Assembly (NCBI GenBank): GCA_031273605.1
Contig: JAISRN010000071.1
Span: forward strand, 1 to 32,442
DNA length: 32,442 bases
Direction: 5' to 3'
DNA from: Spirochaetales bacterium
GTDB taxonomy: Bacteria > Spirochaetota > Spirochaetia > UBA9216
In this document: in pieces, positions 1 to 9,968 of the stretch
Layout of the letters: each line of letters opens with the position of its first letter
How positions within the stretch are numbered: position 1 is the stretch's first letter
Program-made: the position numbers and the translations under genes
Notes under the pieces: generated by a model
The model's input: the letters and a program-made list of their open reading frames with translations, nothing else
Database searches by the model: none
What the model was told of the DNA's origin: nothing

Positions 1-2249
1 AAATGGGGCTGCATACGGCGGGCTTCGCTCCGCTCCATATCTTCCCGGATTTCCTGTACTTTTTTTATGCCAAGACCCTGCCCCGCAAGGGAGCGTTCTT
101 CCAAAAGGCGCTCAAGTTCTTTTGTGTCCAGTGCGCTGTTTATAATCTGGTCAAGCCGTTTTTTAACCTCGATCTGGTTACCATAGCGGATTGCCTGGAT
201 AAGAAGATCCCGCAGAGGTTTATCATCAAAGCTTACTTTTCCCAATACATCAAAAACCCTGCCGCCAAGAGCTTTGCGTTCACGATCCAGTTTCTCAAAA
301 AGCCGGGTAAATACCTCGCCCTCTCTGGTTCCATTGGCAACCAAGTTCCAAAGATGGCAAACATCCCGCTGACCGATACGGTGGATACGGCCAAAACGCT
401 GCTCAAGGCGATTGGGGTTCCATGGTAGATCATAGTTGATCATGAGGTGCGCTTTTTGCAGATTTATGCCTTCACCTGCTGCATCGGTGGCTACAAGCAC
501 AGAAACCGTGGCGTCATTTTTAAAACTCTCCTCAATAAGCTTACGCTCTTCCCTTTTCATGCCGCCTTGTATGGTTACTACCGCATCGGGATTACCAAGC
601 ATGGTGCGAATTTTACCAGCAAGATAATAAAGGGTATCACGGTGTTCAGTAAAGATAATAATTTTCTGGCGAACACCGCGCGGCATGGATGCCGCTGTAT
701 CTACTGCATCCGACAAGATGTTGGATTTTGAGTACATAAGAGCTTCATCTTGCAGGGTCGTTGAAAGCTGTTCCCATTTTTTATCAACGCCGCTATTACG
801 CAGTTTAAAAGACAACAGTTCAAGATCCTTTAGGGTATGTATTTCTATCTCAAGTTCCGCTATGGTTTTTGAAGCGGTCGCTTCGTCAAGAAATTCTTCT
901 TCTATATCGTTTTTATCTTCTTCGGGTGCGTCATCGTAATCAGCCCAATCATCATCGGAAAAAGATCTGATATGCGATTGCACATCCGGATCATATTCAT
1001 GTTGTAAATCCCGCCTTTCCTGAAATTCAACAAGCCGTTTTTCAAGGCGCTGCCGACGGCGGGTAAGGGACTGGTAGATAGCCTCCGGGGAAGATGCAAG
1101 ACGGCGCTGTAAAACGGTAAGGGCGAAACCTACAGCATGGAAACGTTTTGGGTCAAGAATTTTTTCAGCCTTGGCAAAGCCGGTCCGTACATAATCTGTT
1201 ACTTTCTCGTAAATATCCATCTCCGCGGGGCTTAGGCTGTATTTGAGGGTATAGGCTATGCGCTCGGGAAACAGGGGCTTCCCTTCAAAGGTAACCAGTT
1301 CCTCTTTTACAAGACGGCGCATAATATCTGATACATTGATTGTATCCTTTTTATTTCGCTGCTTTCCTTCAAACCGCTCTTTATCAAGCAGGCGGAGAAA
1401 CAACTGAAAATCGTCGTCCTTGCCATTATGAGGCGTAGCGGTGAGCAACAGGAAATGACGGGTCAGACCTGAGAGCAGCTCCCCCAAATGATAACGCTTG
1501 GTATAATGCGGTTCATCACCGAAGTTGGAAGCCGACATTTTGTGAGCTTCATCACAAATGATTAAATCCCAATCCAAAGCCTGGCCTGCGGCCTTGAGTT
1601 TTTCCTGTATATCCTCGTTTCGGGACAGCTTGTCCAGACGGGCAATACAGTAGGGAATATCCATAAAGGCATTTCCCCGGACAGAGGATTCAAGGCGGTC
1701 ATTGGTGAGAAGTTCAAACTCAAGCTGGAAGCGGGAATAGAGTTCATCCTGCCATTGCTCTACAAGATTGCCGGGACATACAATGAGACAGCGGTTGAGG
1801 TCGCCACGAACTTTGAGTTCCTTGATGAGAAGGCCGGTCATGATGGTTTTTCCGGCTCCCGGATCATCCGCCAGGAGAAAGCGAAGGGGCTGCCGGGGAA
1901 GCATTTCGCTATAAACGGCGGTTATCTGATGCGGCAGGGGCTGGATCATGGATGTGTGGACTGCCAGATGGGGGTCAAAAAGATGGGCTAACCGGATGCG
2001 GTAAGCCTCGGAAACCAGGCGATATTGGGCGGCATTGGCATCGAATTTCCAAGGCAAATCCCCCGCTTCTATGGAAAGGGTGTCCAAAACATCCGCATAA
2101 AGGAATCGTTGGCCCAGACTGCCATCGTTTTTACGGTATACGAGGTCAACAGCATCATCCCCCAAGGGTTGAGCAGAGACCACTTGGACGGCTTCATTGG
2201 AGAGTATTCCGCGGATACGGGCTGCTGGTCTTATGTCCTGAAGTGTCAT
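1..2249 (-). CDS. SNF2/DEAD-type superfamily 2 helicase (resembles helicases of DISARM/DUF1156-type defence loci); C-terminus runs off the left edge
   Basis: Manual reverse-strand translation from ATG at 2249 (MTLQDIRPAARIRGILSNEAVQVVSAQPLGDD...) is open to the window edge; frame checked over most of its length. Motifs: DDPGAGKTIMTGLLIKEL (Walker A), IICDEAHK (DEAH), LLLTATPHNGK (motif III), VLVATDAAGEGINLQ...WNPNRLEQRFGRIHRIGQ (motifs V/VI). Absent from the ORF track because no stop lies inside the window. Confidence 0.9.
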   Translation of the reverse strand, partial: MTLQDIRPAARIRGILSNEAVQVVSAQPLGDDAVDLVYRKNDGSLGQRFLYADVLDTLSIEAGDLPWKFDANAAQYRLVSEAYRIRLAHLFDPHLAVHTSMIQPLPHQITAVYSEMLPRQPLRFLLADDPGAGKTIMTGLLIKELKVRGDLNRCLIVCPGNLVEQWQDELYSRFQLEFELLTNDRLESSVRGNAFMDIPYCIARLDKLSRNEDIQEKLKAAGQALDWDLIICDEAHKMSASNFGDEPHYTKRYHLGELLSGLTRHFLLLTATPHNGKDDDFQLFLRLLDKERFEGKQRNKKDTINVSDIMRRLVKEELVTFEGKPLFPERIAYTLKYSLSPAEMDIYEKVTDYVRTGFAKAEKILDPKRFHAVGFALTVLQRRLASSPEAIYQSLTRRRQRLEKRLVEFQERRDLQHEYDPDVQSHIRSFSDDDWADYDDAPEEDKNDIEEEFLDEATASKTIAELEIEIHTLKDLELLSFKLRNSGVDKKWEQLSTTLQDEALMYSKSNILSDAVDTAASMPRGVRQKIIIFTEHRDTLYYLAGKIRTMLGNPDAVVTIQGGMKREERKLIEESFKNDATVSVLVATDAAGEGINLQKAHLMINYDLPWNPNRLEQRFGRIHRIGQRDVCHLWNLVANGTREGEVFTRLFEKLDRERKALGGRVFDVLGKVSFDDKPLRDLLIQAIRYGNQIEVKKRLDQIINSALDTKELERLLEERSLAGQGLGIKKVQEIREDMERSEARRMQPH

Positions 2250-2339
2250 CTCAATTCCTTGTATAGGCAATATTATCATACATCAGGCCCTAAGAAAAGG
2301 AAGCTGTAGGGCTCTTTCGAAGTAACTTCACCCCAAAAT

Positions 2340-2368
2340 TTGACACCATAAAATTCTTGTTCTATGAT
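2340..2368 (+). promoter_or_regulatory. Putative sigma70-type promoter for the FAD lipoprotein gene
   Basis: TTGACA (2340-2345), 17-nt spacer, TATGAT (2363-2368), ~90 nt upstream of ATG 2458. Confidence 0.65.
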
Positions 2369-2457
2369 AATTAGAAAGGGGCGACAAGAAAGGAGCCATT
2401 TCAAAATGTCCTATTTTTGAAGGATAAGCTCTAAACCGGTTCATAACGAGGAGACCC

Positions 2458-3909
2458 ATGAAAAATAGCTTAAAAATACTAGGATGGGCATTGGTTTTGG
2501 CCTGCTCCGCCTGCGCTTCCGGGGGGAACCGGACCTTTAACCAGGAGGCGGATCTGGTGATCATCGGGGCCGGCCCGGCGGGTTTGGCGGCCGCGGTGGA
2601 AGCGGCGGATAGGGGGGTCAAGAGGATTCTCATTCTGGAAAAGATGCCCTACCTAGGGGGAACGGCCTTTGTTTCCCACGGCCTATTGGCGGGCTACGAA
2701 ACCCAAATCACCAAGGCTCTGGGCATCCATGACACGGAGGAAGCCCTCTACGCCCTTCTTAATGAAAATGCGGAGTACCGCCTTGATCCTATGATGGCCC
2801 GGATTACCGTCCGGCAGTCGGGGCCCACCATTGATTGGCTTATCGACCGGATCAAGGTTCCCTTTCTTCCCGCCACCCGCCGGGGTTACGGTTCCCCCAC
2901 CATGATGCACACCATCGAAGGGGGCGGCCAGGGCCTAAGGGAGCCCTTTATCCGGGTTTTGGAAGAAGGGGGAATCCCGGTACTCTTTGAAACCCGGGCG
3001 ACAAAACTAATCCGCAGCGCCGAAGATCGGATTATCGGTGTCGAGGCGGTTTCCGGCGGGAAGACCCTCGCCATCGGCGCCAAAGCCGTGGTAGTGGCCA
3101 CCGGCGGCTATTCGGCCAACAACCGGCTGGCGGAGGTTCTGGACCCCTTTTACCGGGATGTGCTGCAAACCGGCCTTTCCTCCTCCACCGGGGACGGCCT
3201 CATCATGGCCTCCGCCGCCGGGGCGGGGGTGAGCAGCACCCGGCTTTTAAGCCTGGATTTCAAGGATTACGAAATTATCACCGCCCATAACGGCTCCTCC
3301 GATGCGGCTAACTGCAATCCCATTATGAGCGCCCCGGGAGTCATTTATCTGAATCCCCAGGGCCTAAGATTTATGAACGAAAAAAACCTAGGCTTTATGT
3401 TTCAGCGCCTGGGAGAACCTTTTTTCCGGGAGATGCACCGGACCAACTCCCCCTTCCTCTGGGCTGTGGTGGATCAGGAAACCTTTACCGCCGTTAGTGC
3501 CAAGCGGGGCCTGAACTTGGAGTACCTTAACGCCGCCGGCCCTGGGGAACTGGCGTCCCTGATGGGAATAACCCCCCAGGTTCTGGAAGACACCCTGGCG
3601 GTCTATAATCTGGCCGCCGCCGCCGGCCGGGATGAGGAATTTAACCGCCCCGCCGCCACCCTAAAACCCCTTTCCGGCCGGTTGTATGCGGTCAAGTTTG
3701 CCCCGGTTTTGGGGATCACCTACGGCGGCCTGTTAAAAAACGAAAAGGCCCAGGTTCTCCGGCTGGACGAAACCCCCATAGAGGGCTTGTACTGCGCCGG
3801 AGAGGTTTCCGCGTCCACCGCGTGGATGGGCTGGACCTTGAGCAGTTGCTTTAGCTGGGGCCGGATTGCCGGCGCTTCGGCGGCGGAGTTCATTCGCGGC
3901 GGGGCCTGA
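2458..3909 (+). CDS. FAD-dependent oxidoreductase (fumarate reductase/FAD_binding_2-like) with lipoprotein-type signal peptide
   Basis: N-terminus MKNSLKILGWALVLACSACASGGN (lipobox-like); ADLVIIGAGPAGLAAAVEAADRGVKRILILEK dinucleotide-binding motif; C-terminal YGGLLKNEKAQVLRLDETPIEGLYCAGEVS typical of this family. Confidence 0.88.
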   Translation: MKNSLKILGWALVLACSACASGGNRTFNQEADLVIIGAGPAGLAAAVEAADRGVKRILILEKMPYLGGTAFVSHGLLAGYETQITKALGIHDTEEALYALLNENAEYRLDPMMARITVRQSGPTIDWLIDRIKVPFLPATRRGYGSPTMMHTIEGGGQGLREPFIRVLEEGGIPVLFETRATKLIRSAEDRIIGVEAVSGGKTLAIGAKAVVVATGGYSANNRLAEVLDPFYRDVLQTGLSSSTGDGLIMASAAGAGVSSTRLLSLDFKDYEIITAHNGSSDAANCNPIMSAPGVIYLNPQGLRFMNEKNLGFMFQRLGEPFFREMHRTNSPFLWAVVDQETFTAVSAKRGLNLEYLNAAGPGELASLMGITPQVLEDTLAVYNLAAAAGRDEEFNRPAATLKPLSGRLYAVKFAPVLGITYGGLLKNEKAQVLRLDETPIEGLYCAGEVSASTAWMGWTLSSCFSWGRIAGASAAEFIRGGA

Positions 3910-4076
3910 TATGCCGTTAACTAACCGCAAAAACACGGGGGGAGGGAAAAAGAAAAAACCCTCCGCTGGTTATTCTTAAATTCCCTTAAAATCCCCGAAA
4001 GGCTGGGGTTTCCGCCGCCGCCCCTGCCTTTTTGTCTTCTTTTTGGGGAAAAAGGGCAAAAAACACCTCCCCAGGG

Positions 4077-4105
4077 TTGACGATTTTTCTTCCCCATGAT
4101 ATTAT
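4077..4105 (+). promoter_or_regulatory. Putative strong sigma70-type promoter of the rimP-nusA-infB operon
   Basis: TTGACG (4077-4082), 17-nt spacer, TATTAT (4100-4105), upstream of rimP. Confidence 0.7.
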
Positions 4106-4133
4106 TCTATTAAAGTTGAGCTCGATAGCGTAG

Positions 4134-4161
4134 AAGAAGTCCCGCAAGACTTCTTTTTTTT
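4134..4161 (+). terminator. Terminator-like hairpin with T tract in the rimP leader (candidate attenuator)
   Basis: AAGAAGTC (4134-4141) / GACTTCTT (4148-4155), perfect 8-bp stem, 6-nt loop CCGCAA, T run 4154-4161; lies between the promoter and the rimP ATG at 4192. Confidence 0.65.
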
Positions 4162-4191
4162 ATTCTTTTTGACCGGCGGCCGGGAGAAAAA

Positions 4192-4641
4192 ATGGATTTT
4201 GCTGCCCCCAGGGATGAGTTGTATCCCCTGATTGAACCGGTAACCAGCGCCCTGGGACACCGCATCGTAGAGTTAAAAAGCCGAACCCGGGACGGTCGGC
4301 TTAAGATAAGCCTGGTGCTTTTTAACCCCCGGGGCCTGGGAGTCAATGACTGCGCCGGGGTTTACCGGACCGTCCTGGCCCGGATCGAAGCGGCCCTGGC
4401 CTGCCGGGATGTGGCCCTGGAAGTCTGTTCACCGGGGCTGGGGCGCAGCCTGAAAACCCTGGAGGAAGCGGCGGTTTTCGCCGGTCTGCCGGTCCGGGTT
4501 TTAACCGCGGCCGGTCCAACCTGGCTTTCGGGCCGCCTGGGCGCCCTTGGCGAGGGGGCTTTGGAACTCCTGCCCCCGGAGGGGGAAGGAGAGGGGATTA
4601 AACTGTCCCCGGAGGACATCAAAAAGATTGAACTTTTATAG
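4192..4641 (+). CDS. rimP: Ribosome maturation factor RimP
   Basis: 149 aa, position immediately upstream of nusA, LEVCSPGLGRSLKT motif. Confidence 0.9.
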   Translation: MDFAAPRDELYPLIEPVTSALGHRIVELKSRTRDGRLKISLVLFNPRGLGVNDCAGVYRTVLARIEAALACRDVALEVCSPGLGRSLKTLEEAAVFAGLPVRVLTAAGPTWLSGRLGALGEGALELLPPEGEGEGIKLSPEDIKKIELL

Positions 4642-4688
4642 AGTTTTGCCCAAAGGCATCCATTACAAAACCGCTTAGGAGGTTTGGC

Positions 4689-6224
4689 ATGGCATCTGAT
4701 TTAGCCGAGGCTATCAGACAGATCGTACAGGATCGGGGTATTTCCGAAGACCTGGTAAAAAAGACCATCGAAGAATTTCTCTTGGCCGCCTATAAGAAAA
4801 AATTCGGCACCATGGATAACGCGGTGGTCCAGTTTTCCGAGGACGGTTCCACCGTTTCCCTTTACGCCCGCAAATGTATTGTGGAAGACCTCTACGATCC
4901 CGTATCGGAAATTGAACTTGAAGAGGCCCTGCAGTTAAACGATGAATCGGAAATTGGGGACGAGCTTTTAATTGCCATTGATCCCTATAAAGATTTTGAC
5001 CGGGTAGCGGTTCAGTCGGCCAAACAAAAGGCCAAGCAGACCCTCAAGGACATTCAAAAGGACACCCTGTATTCGGAGTATAAAGAAAAAGAAGGGGAAA
5101 TGGTGATTGGTTACTACCAGCGGGAACGGAACGGCAACATTTTTGTCGATCTGGGTAAAATCGAAGGCATCCTGCCCAAAAAATACCAAAGCCCCCGGGA
5201 GGTTTACCACCCCAACGACCGCATTAAAGCCCTGATCTACGATGTTAATAAAACCTCCGCCGGGCTTAACGTGGTCCTGTCCCGGACGCATACGGACTTT
5301 GTCAAAAGAATCTTCGAACTGGAAGTACCCGAAATTTACGATAAAACCGTGGAAATCTTTAAGATTGTCCGGGAGCCGGGATACCGGACCAAGATTGCCG
5401 TTTATTCCCACCGGGAGGATGTCGATCCCGTGGGGGCCTGCGTGGGGATGAAGGGCGTGCGGATTCAGTCCATCGTCCGGGAACTGGAAGGCGAAAAGAT
5501 TGACATCTTAAAATACGAAACGGATCCCCGGATTTTCATTAAAAACGCCCTTTCCCCGGCGGAGATTGACCAGGTGGTTATTTTAGACGAGGCCAAACGC
5601 CAGGCTTTGGTGATTGTCCAGGAGAGCCAGCTCTCCCTGGCCATCGGCAAACAGGGCCTCAATGTCCGCCTGGCCAACCGGCTGGCGGACTGGAATATTG
5701 ATGTCAAAACCGAAGTACAGTTTAACGATTTGGACCTCTCCGCGGATTCCAAAAAGGCGGTTTCCGCCCTCTTTGGCGAAGGGGAACAGGTGGAGATCAC
5801 CAACATCTCCGAACTGCCGGACATTCCCCAGCGGATTGTTTCCATCCTGGCCGCCAACGGGGTGGAACTTATTGAAACCCTGGTGGCCCTCTCTCCGGAG
5901 GAAATTCAGGAGTTGGAGGGGATCAACGCCGAAGACGGCGCCACCATCCAAAAGATCATCTCGGAAAACCTCAGTATTATCGAAGAAGAAGAAACGCCCC
6001 CCGAATCCCCGGGTCCCCCCCCAGAGGAGGGAAGGGAAGAACCGGAGGCCCCCGAATTGAAGGGGTACCCCGGCGCCTCTGTTCCGGATTCCCAGGAAGC
6101 CGCCGACGAGGAAGAAGCCCACCCTGAAATTTATGAGTGTCCGGAATGTGGGGGCGAAATCAAACTCGGAATGACCGTCTGTCCCAACTGCGGCGTAGGC
6201 CTCAGTTTTGAAGAAGAGGAATAA
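4689..6224 (+). CDS. nusA: Transcription termination/antitermination protein NusA with C-terminal acidic linker and zinc-ribbon-like tail
   Basis: S1 and KH domains (DPVGACVGMKGVRIQSIVRELEGEKIDI; SLAIGKQGLNVRLANRLADWNIDVKT); C-terminal YECPECGGEIKLGMTVCPNCGVG. Confidence 0.97.
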   Translation: MASDLAEAIRQIVQDRGISEDLVKKTIEEFLLAAYKKKFGTMDNAVVQFSEDGSTVSLYARKCIVEDLYDPVSEIELEEALQLNDESEIGDELLIAIDPYKDFDRVAVQSAKQKAKQTLKDIQKDTLYSEYKEKEGEMVIGYYQRERNGNIFVDLGKIEGILPKKYQSPREVYHPNDRIKALIYDVNKTSAGLNVVLSRTHTDFVKRIFELEVPEIYDKTVEIFKIVREPGYRTKIAVYSHREDVDPVGACVGMKGVRIQSIVRELEGEKIDILKYETDPRIFIKNALSPAEIDQVVILDEAKRQALVIVQESQLSLAIGKQGLNVRLANRLADWNIDVKTEVQFNDLDLSADSKKAVSALFGEGEQVEITNISELPDIPQRIVSILAANGVELIETLVALSPEEIQELEGINAEDGATIQKIISENLSIIEEEETPPESPGPPPEEGREEPEAPELKGYPGASVPDSQEAADEEEAHPEIYECPECGGEIKLGMTVCPNCGVGLSFEEEE

Positions 6225-6232
6225 TAAACTAT

Positions 6233-8743
6233 ATGTCGGAAGAAAACGGTAACCAAAAACCCAAGGCAACCTTAATCAAACACCGCAAACCGGAACCCGC
6301 CCCGGCGGCGGAAACGGAAAAGCAGGAACGCAAAAAGGTGGTGGTGGTTAAGAAAAAGGTTCCCCTCAAACCGGAGGCCGCTCCCCAGGCGTCCCCGCCG
6401 CCTCCGCCGCCTCCTTCTCCTCCGGTCAAGCCGGTTCCGCCTCCTCCGGCCCCCCCGGCTCAGGAGCGAAGCTCCTTCCGGCCTTCCTATGCCCAGGACC
6501 GCCAGCCCTCTTCCTATAACCAGGACCGTAGGCCCCCTTCTTCCGGCAGCCCCATGAGAAAGGGCCCCCGGGAGGCTGGCGGCTTCGGCGGGCGTCCCCA
6601 GACCTCCGGCGGGCGTCCTCCGGGCCCGGGGGGCCGTCCTCCGGGACCAGGAGGCTACGCGCCCCGTCCCTCCTCAGGGGGGCGGCCCGGCGGCCAAAGA
6701 CCCTACGCGCCCCAGGACGGACGGGGCGACCGGCCCGGCTTTTTTAGGCCCGGCGGAGGCGCCCCCGGCCCCCGGCCCGGAGGGTTTAAACCCTTCGCCG
6801 GCCGCCCCGCCGCCCCGGCTTCCGAAGAGATCTCCCGGAACGGCGAGAAAAAAACCGGCGCCAAGAAATTTTTTAAATCCAAAAAAAAGGAAGCCTATAC
6901 CAAAACAAAAAAGGAGATCCTTAGAGAAAAGGATTTTCTTTTAACCAAAAAAAAGAACGCCCAGATCATCGCCAATCCCATTCCCAAGGAAATTAACATC
7001 ATTGACGTGATCACCGTATCAGAGCTTGCCCGCAAGATGAACCTCAAAGCGCCGGAACTCATTACCAAGCTCATGGGAATGGGAATGATGGTAACCATTA
7101 ACCAGCAGATTGATGTGGACACCGTGGAGATCATTGCCGCGGAGTACGGCTGCAAGGTGAATATCGTGTCCCTCTATGATGAAACTTTAATTGATAGGGA
7201 CACCAGGGGAGACGACGACCTTAAACCCAGGGCGCCCATTGTTACCATCATGGGGCACGTCGATCACGGAAAAACCAAACTTCTGGATGCCATCCGGTCC
7301 ACCGACGTGGTGGCGGGGGAATTCGGAGGCATCACCCAGCACATCTCCGCCTACCGGGTAACCATTCCCCAGGGGGAGATTGTCTTTCTGGATACCCCGG
7401 GACACGCGGCTTTTACCCTGATGCGGGAAAGGGGCGCCAAAATTACGGATATTGTTATCCTGGTGGTGGCCGCCAACGATGGAGTCATGCCTCAAACGGT
7501 AGAGGCTATCCGCATGGCCAAGGAAGCCAAGGTGCCAATTCTGGTGGCCATTAACAAGATGGACCTCCCCGACGCCAACATGGATAAGGTTAAGCAGCAG
7601 CTTTCCGAATATGACGTTCTTTCGGAAGAATGGGGAGGCAGCACCCTCTTTGTGCCCATATCGGCCCTTAAAAAAGAAGGAATTAACGAACTGCTGGAAG
7701 CCGTTCTTCTCCAGGCGGAACTTTTAGAATTAAAAGCCAATTATAACTGCCGCGCCGAAGGGCAGGTACTGGAATCCCGGATTGATCAGGGCCGGGGCAT
7801 TATCTCAACGATCATTATTCAAAGGGGCACCCTCCGGGTGGGAGACGCCTTTGTCGCCGGCGTTTATCCCGGCAAGGTTAAGGCTATGTTTAACGACCGG
7901 AACGAAAGGATCGAAAGCGCCGGCCCCTCCTGCCCGGTGGAGATTTTAGGGATAGACGGGGTGGTCAGCCCCGGAGCGCCCTTTCAGGTAACGGAAAATG
8001 AAAAAATTGCCCGGATGGTGGGGACCAAGCGGCAGGAACTGGAAAAAAACAGCGAAATTAAAAACCTCAAGAAAGTAACCCTGGACAACCTCTATGATAC
8101 CATTCGGCACGGGGAAATTAAGGAACTCAAGGTTATCATTAAAGGGGATGTTCACGGTTCCGTGGAGGCCCTGAAATCGACCCTGGAAAGACTCTCCACT
8201 AAAGATATCAGACTCCTGGTTATCCGGGCTCAGGCGGGGGCTATCATCGAAGACGATGTTAATTTTGCCAATACCTCCGGCGCCATCATCATTGGTTTTC
8301 ACGTGCGTCCCACCGCCAAGGCCCAGGCCCTGGCGGATCAGGAAAAAGTGGAAATTCGAAAGTACAACGTGATCTACGACGCGGTGGATGACATTCGGTC
8401 CGCCATGGAGGGCCTTCTGGCGCCGGAACTCCAGGAGGAGATCATCGGTACCCTGGAAGTCCGCAAAACCTTCAAGGTTCCCAAGGTAGGCGTTATTGCC
8501 GGTTCCTACGTTACCTCCGGGAAAATCATCCGGAACGGCAACATCCGGGTTTTCCGGGAGGGCCTTGAGATTTACAAGGGCAAGGTCAGTTCCCTAAAGC
8601 GCATTAAAGACGACGCCAAAGAAGTGGAAAAGGGCTTTGAGTGCGGCGTGGGAATCGATAACTTCATGGACATTGAACCGGGGGACCTCTTTGAGGTTTA
8701 TATCGTAAAAGAAGTGGCTAAAAAGCTGAATAGCGGGGAATGA
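6233..8743 (+). CDS. infB: Translation initiation factor IF-2
   Basis: [37 protein letters not shown]-domain motifs; Pro/Gly-rich N-terminal region. Confidence 0.98.
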   Translation: MSEENGNQKPKATLIKHRKPEPAPAAETEKQERKKVVVVKKKVPLKPEAAPQASPPPPPPPSPPVKPVPPPPAPPAQERSSFRPSYAQDRQPSSYNQDRRPPSSGSPMRKGPREAGGFGGRPQTSGGRPPGPGGRPPGPGGYAPRPSSGGRPGGQRPYAPQDGRGDRPGFFRPGGGAPGPRPGGFKPFAGRPAAPASEEISRNGEKKTGAKKFFKSKKKEAYTKTKKEILREKDFLLTKKKNAQIIANPIPKEINIIDVITVSELARKMNLKAPELITKLMGMGMMVTINQQIDVDTVEIIAAEYGCKVNIVSLYDETLIDRDTRGDDDLKPRAPIVTIMGHVDHGKTKLLDAIRSTDVVAGEFGGITQHISAYRVTIPQGEIVFLDTPGHAAFTLMRERGAKITDIVILVVAANDGVMPQTVEAIRMAKEAKVPILVAINKMDLPDANMDKVKQQLSEYDVLSEEWGGSTLFVPISALKKEGINELLEAVLLQAELLELKANYNCRAEGQVLESRIDQGRGIISTIIIQRGTLRVGDAFVAGVYPGKVKAMFNDRNERIESAGPSCPVEILGIDGVVSPGAPFQVTENEKIARMVGTKRQELEKNSEIKNLKKVTLDNLYDTIRHGEIKELKVIIKGDVHGSVEALKSTLERLSTKDIRLLVIRAQAGAIIEDDVNFANTSGAIIIGFHVRPTAKAQALADQEKVEIRKYNVIYDAVDDIRSAMEGLLAPELQEEIIGTLEVRKTFKVPKVGVIAGSYVTSGKIIRNGNIRVFREGLEIYKGKVSSLKRIKDDAKEVEKGFECGVGIDNFMDIEPGDLFEVYIVKEVAKKLNSGE

Positions 8744-9100
8744 ATGTCCGACATTAGAATTCGCCGGGTGGAAAGCCTTTTACAGGATGAAATCGGTCTC
8801 CTCATCGTTACCCACCGGATTAAAGACCCCCGGGTGAGTCCCTTTCTTACCGTAACCCGGGTACAGGCGGCTAGGGATTTTTCCTTTGCCCGGGTCTTTA
8901 TTTCCAGCTTTGAAAGCGAACCTGATCTGACCCAGGGCGTCGAGGCCTTAAATCATGCCGCCGGTTTTATTCAGGTAGAGGTTGCCAAAAAATTAAAAAC
9001 CCGTCAAACCCCCAAACTCAATTTTGTGGGGGATAATTCCATCCTTAAAAGCATGGAATTAAACCGTAAGATCGAGGAACTGCACAGGGATGAAGCCTAG
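8744..9100 (+). CDS. rbfA: Ribosome-binding factor A
   Basis: 118 aa between infB and truB; IRRVESLLQDEIGLLI...DPRVSPFLTVTRVQAARDFSFARVFIS. Confidence 0.93.
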   Translation: MSDIRIRRVESLLQDEIGLLIVTHRIKDPRVSPFLTVTRVQAARDFSFARVFISSFESEPDLTQGVEALNHAAGFIQVEVAKKLKTRQTPKLNFVGDNSILKSMELNRKIEELHRDEA

Positions 9101-9968
9101 CGGCATTGTTTTTCTAAACAAACCCCCCGGGCGGACCTCCTTCCACTCCCTTGACCTCCTTAAAAAGGGGCTGGGACATTCCCGGGTGGGACATTCCGGC
9201 ACCCTGGACCGCTTTGCCTCGGGGCTTATGATTGCCCTGGCGGGAAACTGCACCAGGATGGCGGGGTTTTTTACGGGGCTGGATAAAACCTATCTGGCGG
9301 TGATGCGCTTTGGCGAGGAGACGGACACCCTGGACCCCGAAGGCCGGGTGGTAGCCGCCGGTCCGGTTCCCGGCTATCCCCAAATCATGGAGGCCCTGCC
9401 CCTCTTTACCGGGAAAATTTCCCAGGTTCCTCCGGCCTACTCGGCTATCCACGTCAACGGCCGGCGGGCCTACCGGTCGGCCCTGGCGGGCGAAACCCCG
9501 GAACTCAAGCCCCGGGAGGTGGAGATTGCCTGGATTCACCCCCTCTCCTATGAGCCCCCGGATTTTTGTTTCCGGGTTCGCTGTTCCAAAGGCACCTATA
9601 TCCGTTCCCTGGCCAGGGATTTGGCCGCCGCCCTGGGCACCCGGGGCCGGCTGGAAAGCCTCTGCCGGGAGGCCGTGGGGGATTTCACCCTCCAAGAAGG
9701 GGTAAGGCCGGAGGCTTTCCACCTGGGGGACCTCAAAACCCCGGAAGAGGTTCTGCCCCGGATTCGGGGATTTTCCTCCGCCGGGGTAAAACCCGAGGCC
9801 TGGACCAAGATTCAAAGCGGCCGGGCCTTTGAGGAGGATTTTCTTGAGGTTCCCCGGGAGATGGCGCCGGGAAACTGGCTTCTCCTGGCCGCCGGGCGGA
9901 CCATCGCCGTCCTGGAAGTGGGGGAGGGGGGGCGCCGTTACCGCCTGATCCGGGGGGTGGAAGCATGA
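9090..9968 (+). CDS. truB: tRNA pseudouridine synthase B
   Basis: GIVFLNKPPGRTSFHSLDLLKKGLGHSRVGHSGTLDRFASGLM; overlaps rbfA by 11 nt. Confidence 0.96.
   Translation: MKPSGIVFLNKPPGRTSFHSLDLLKKGLGHSRVGHSGTLDRFASGLMIALAGNCTRMAGFFTGLDKTYLAVMRFGEETDTLDPEGRVVAAGPVPGYPQIMEALPLFTGKISQVPPAYSAIHVNGRRAYRSALAGETPELKPREVEIAWIHPLSYEPPDFCFRVRCSKGTYIRSLARDLAAALGTRGRLESLCREAVGDFTLQEGVRPEAFHLGDLKTPEEVLPRIRGFSSAGVKPEAWTKIQSGRAFEEDFLEVPREMAPGNWLLLAAGRTIAVLEVGEGGRRYRLIRGVEA

Noticed and set aside
3-1991. Plus-strand ORFs of 60-140 aa (e.g. 3..428, 447..731, 1755..1991)
   Set aside because: Antisense to the continuous minus-strand helicase frame; no recognisable motifs.
3941-3964. GGAGGG...CCCTCC inverted repeat after the FAD gene
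   Set aside because: Short 6-bp stem with a 12-nt A-rich loop and no T tract; too weak to call a terminator.
5583-6269. 228-aa minus-strand ORF opposite nusA, and other long minus ORFs such as 9114..9815 and 11504..12274
   Set aside because: Shadow ORFs from GC-rich codon bias of strong core genes; translations are low-complexity and lack domains.
6400-6800. Pro/Gly-rich repetitive stretch in infB
   Set aside because: Ordinary low-complexity IF-2 N-terminal linker; not a separate repeat element.
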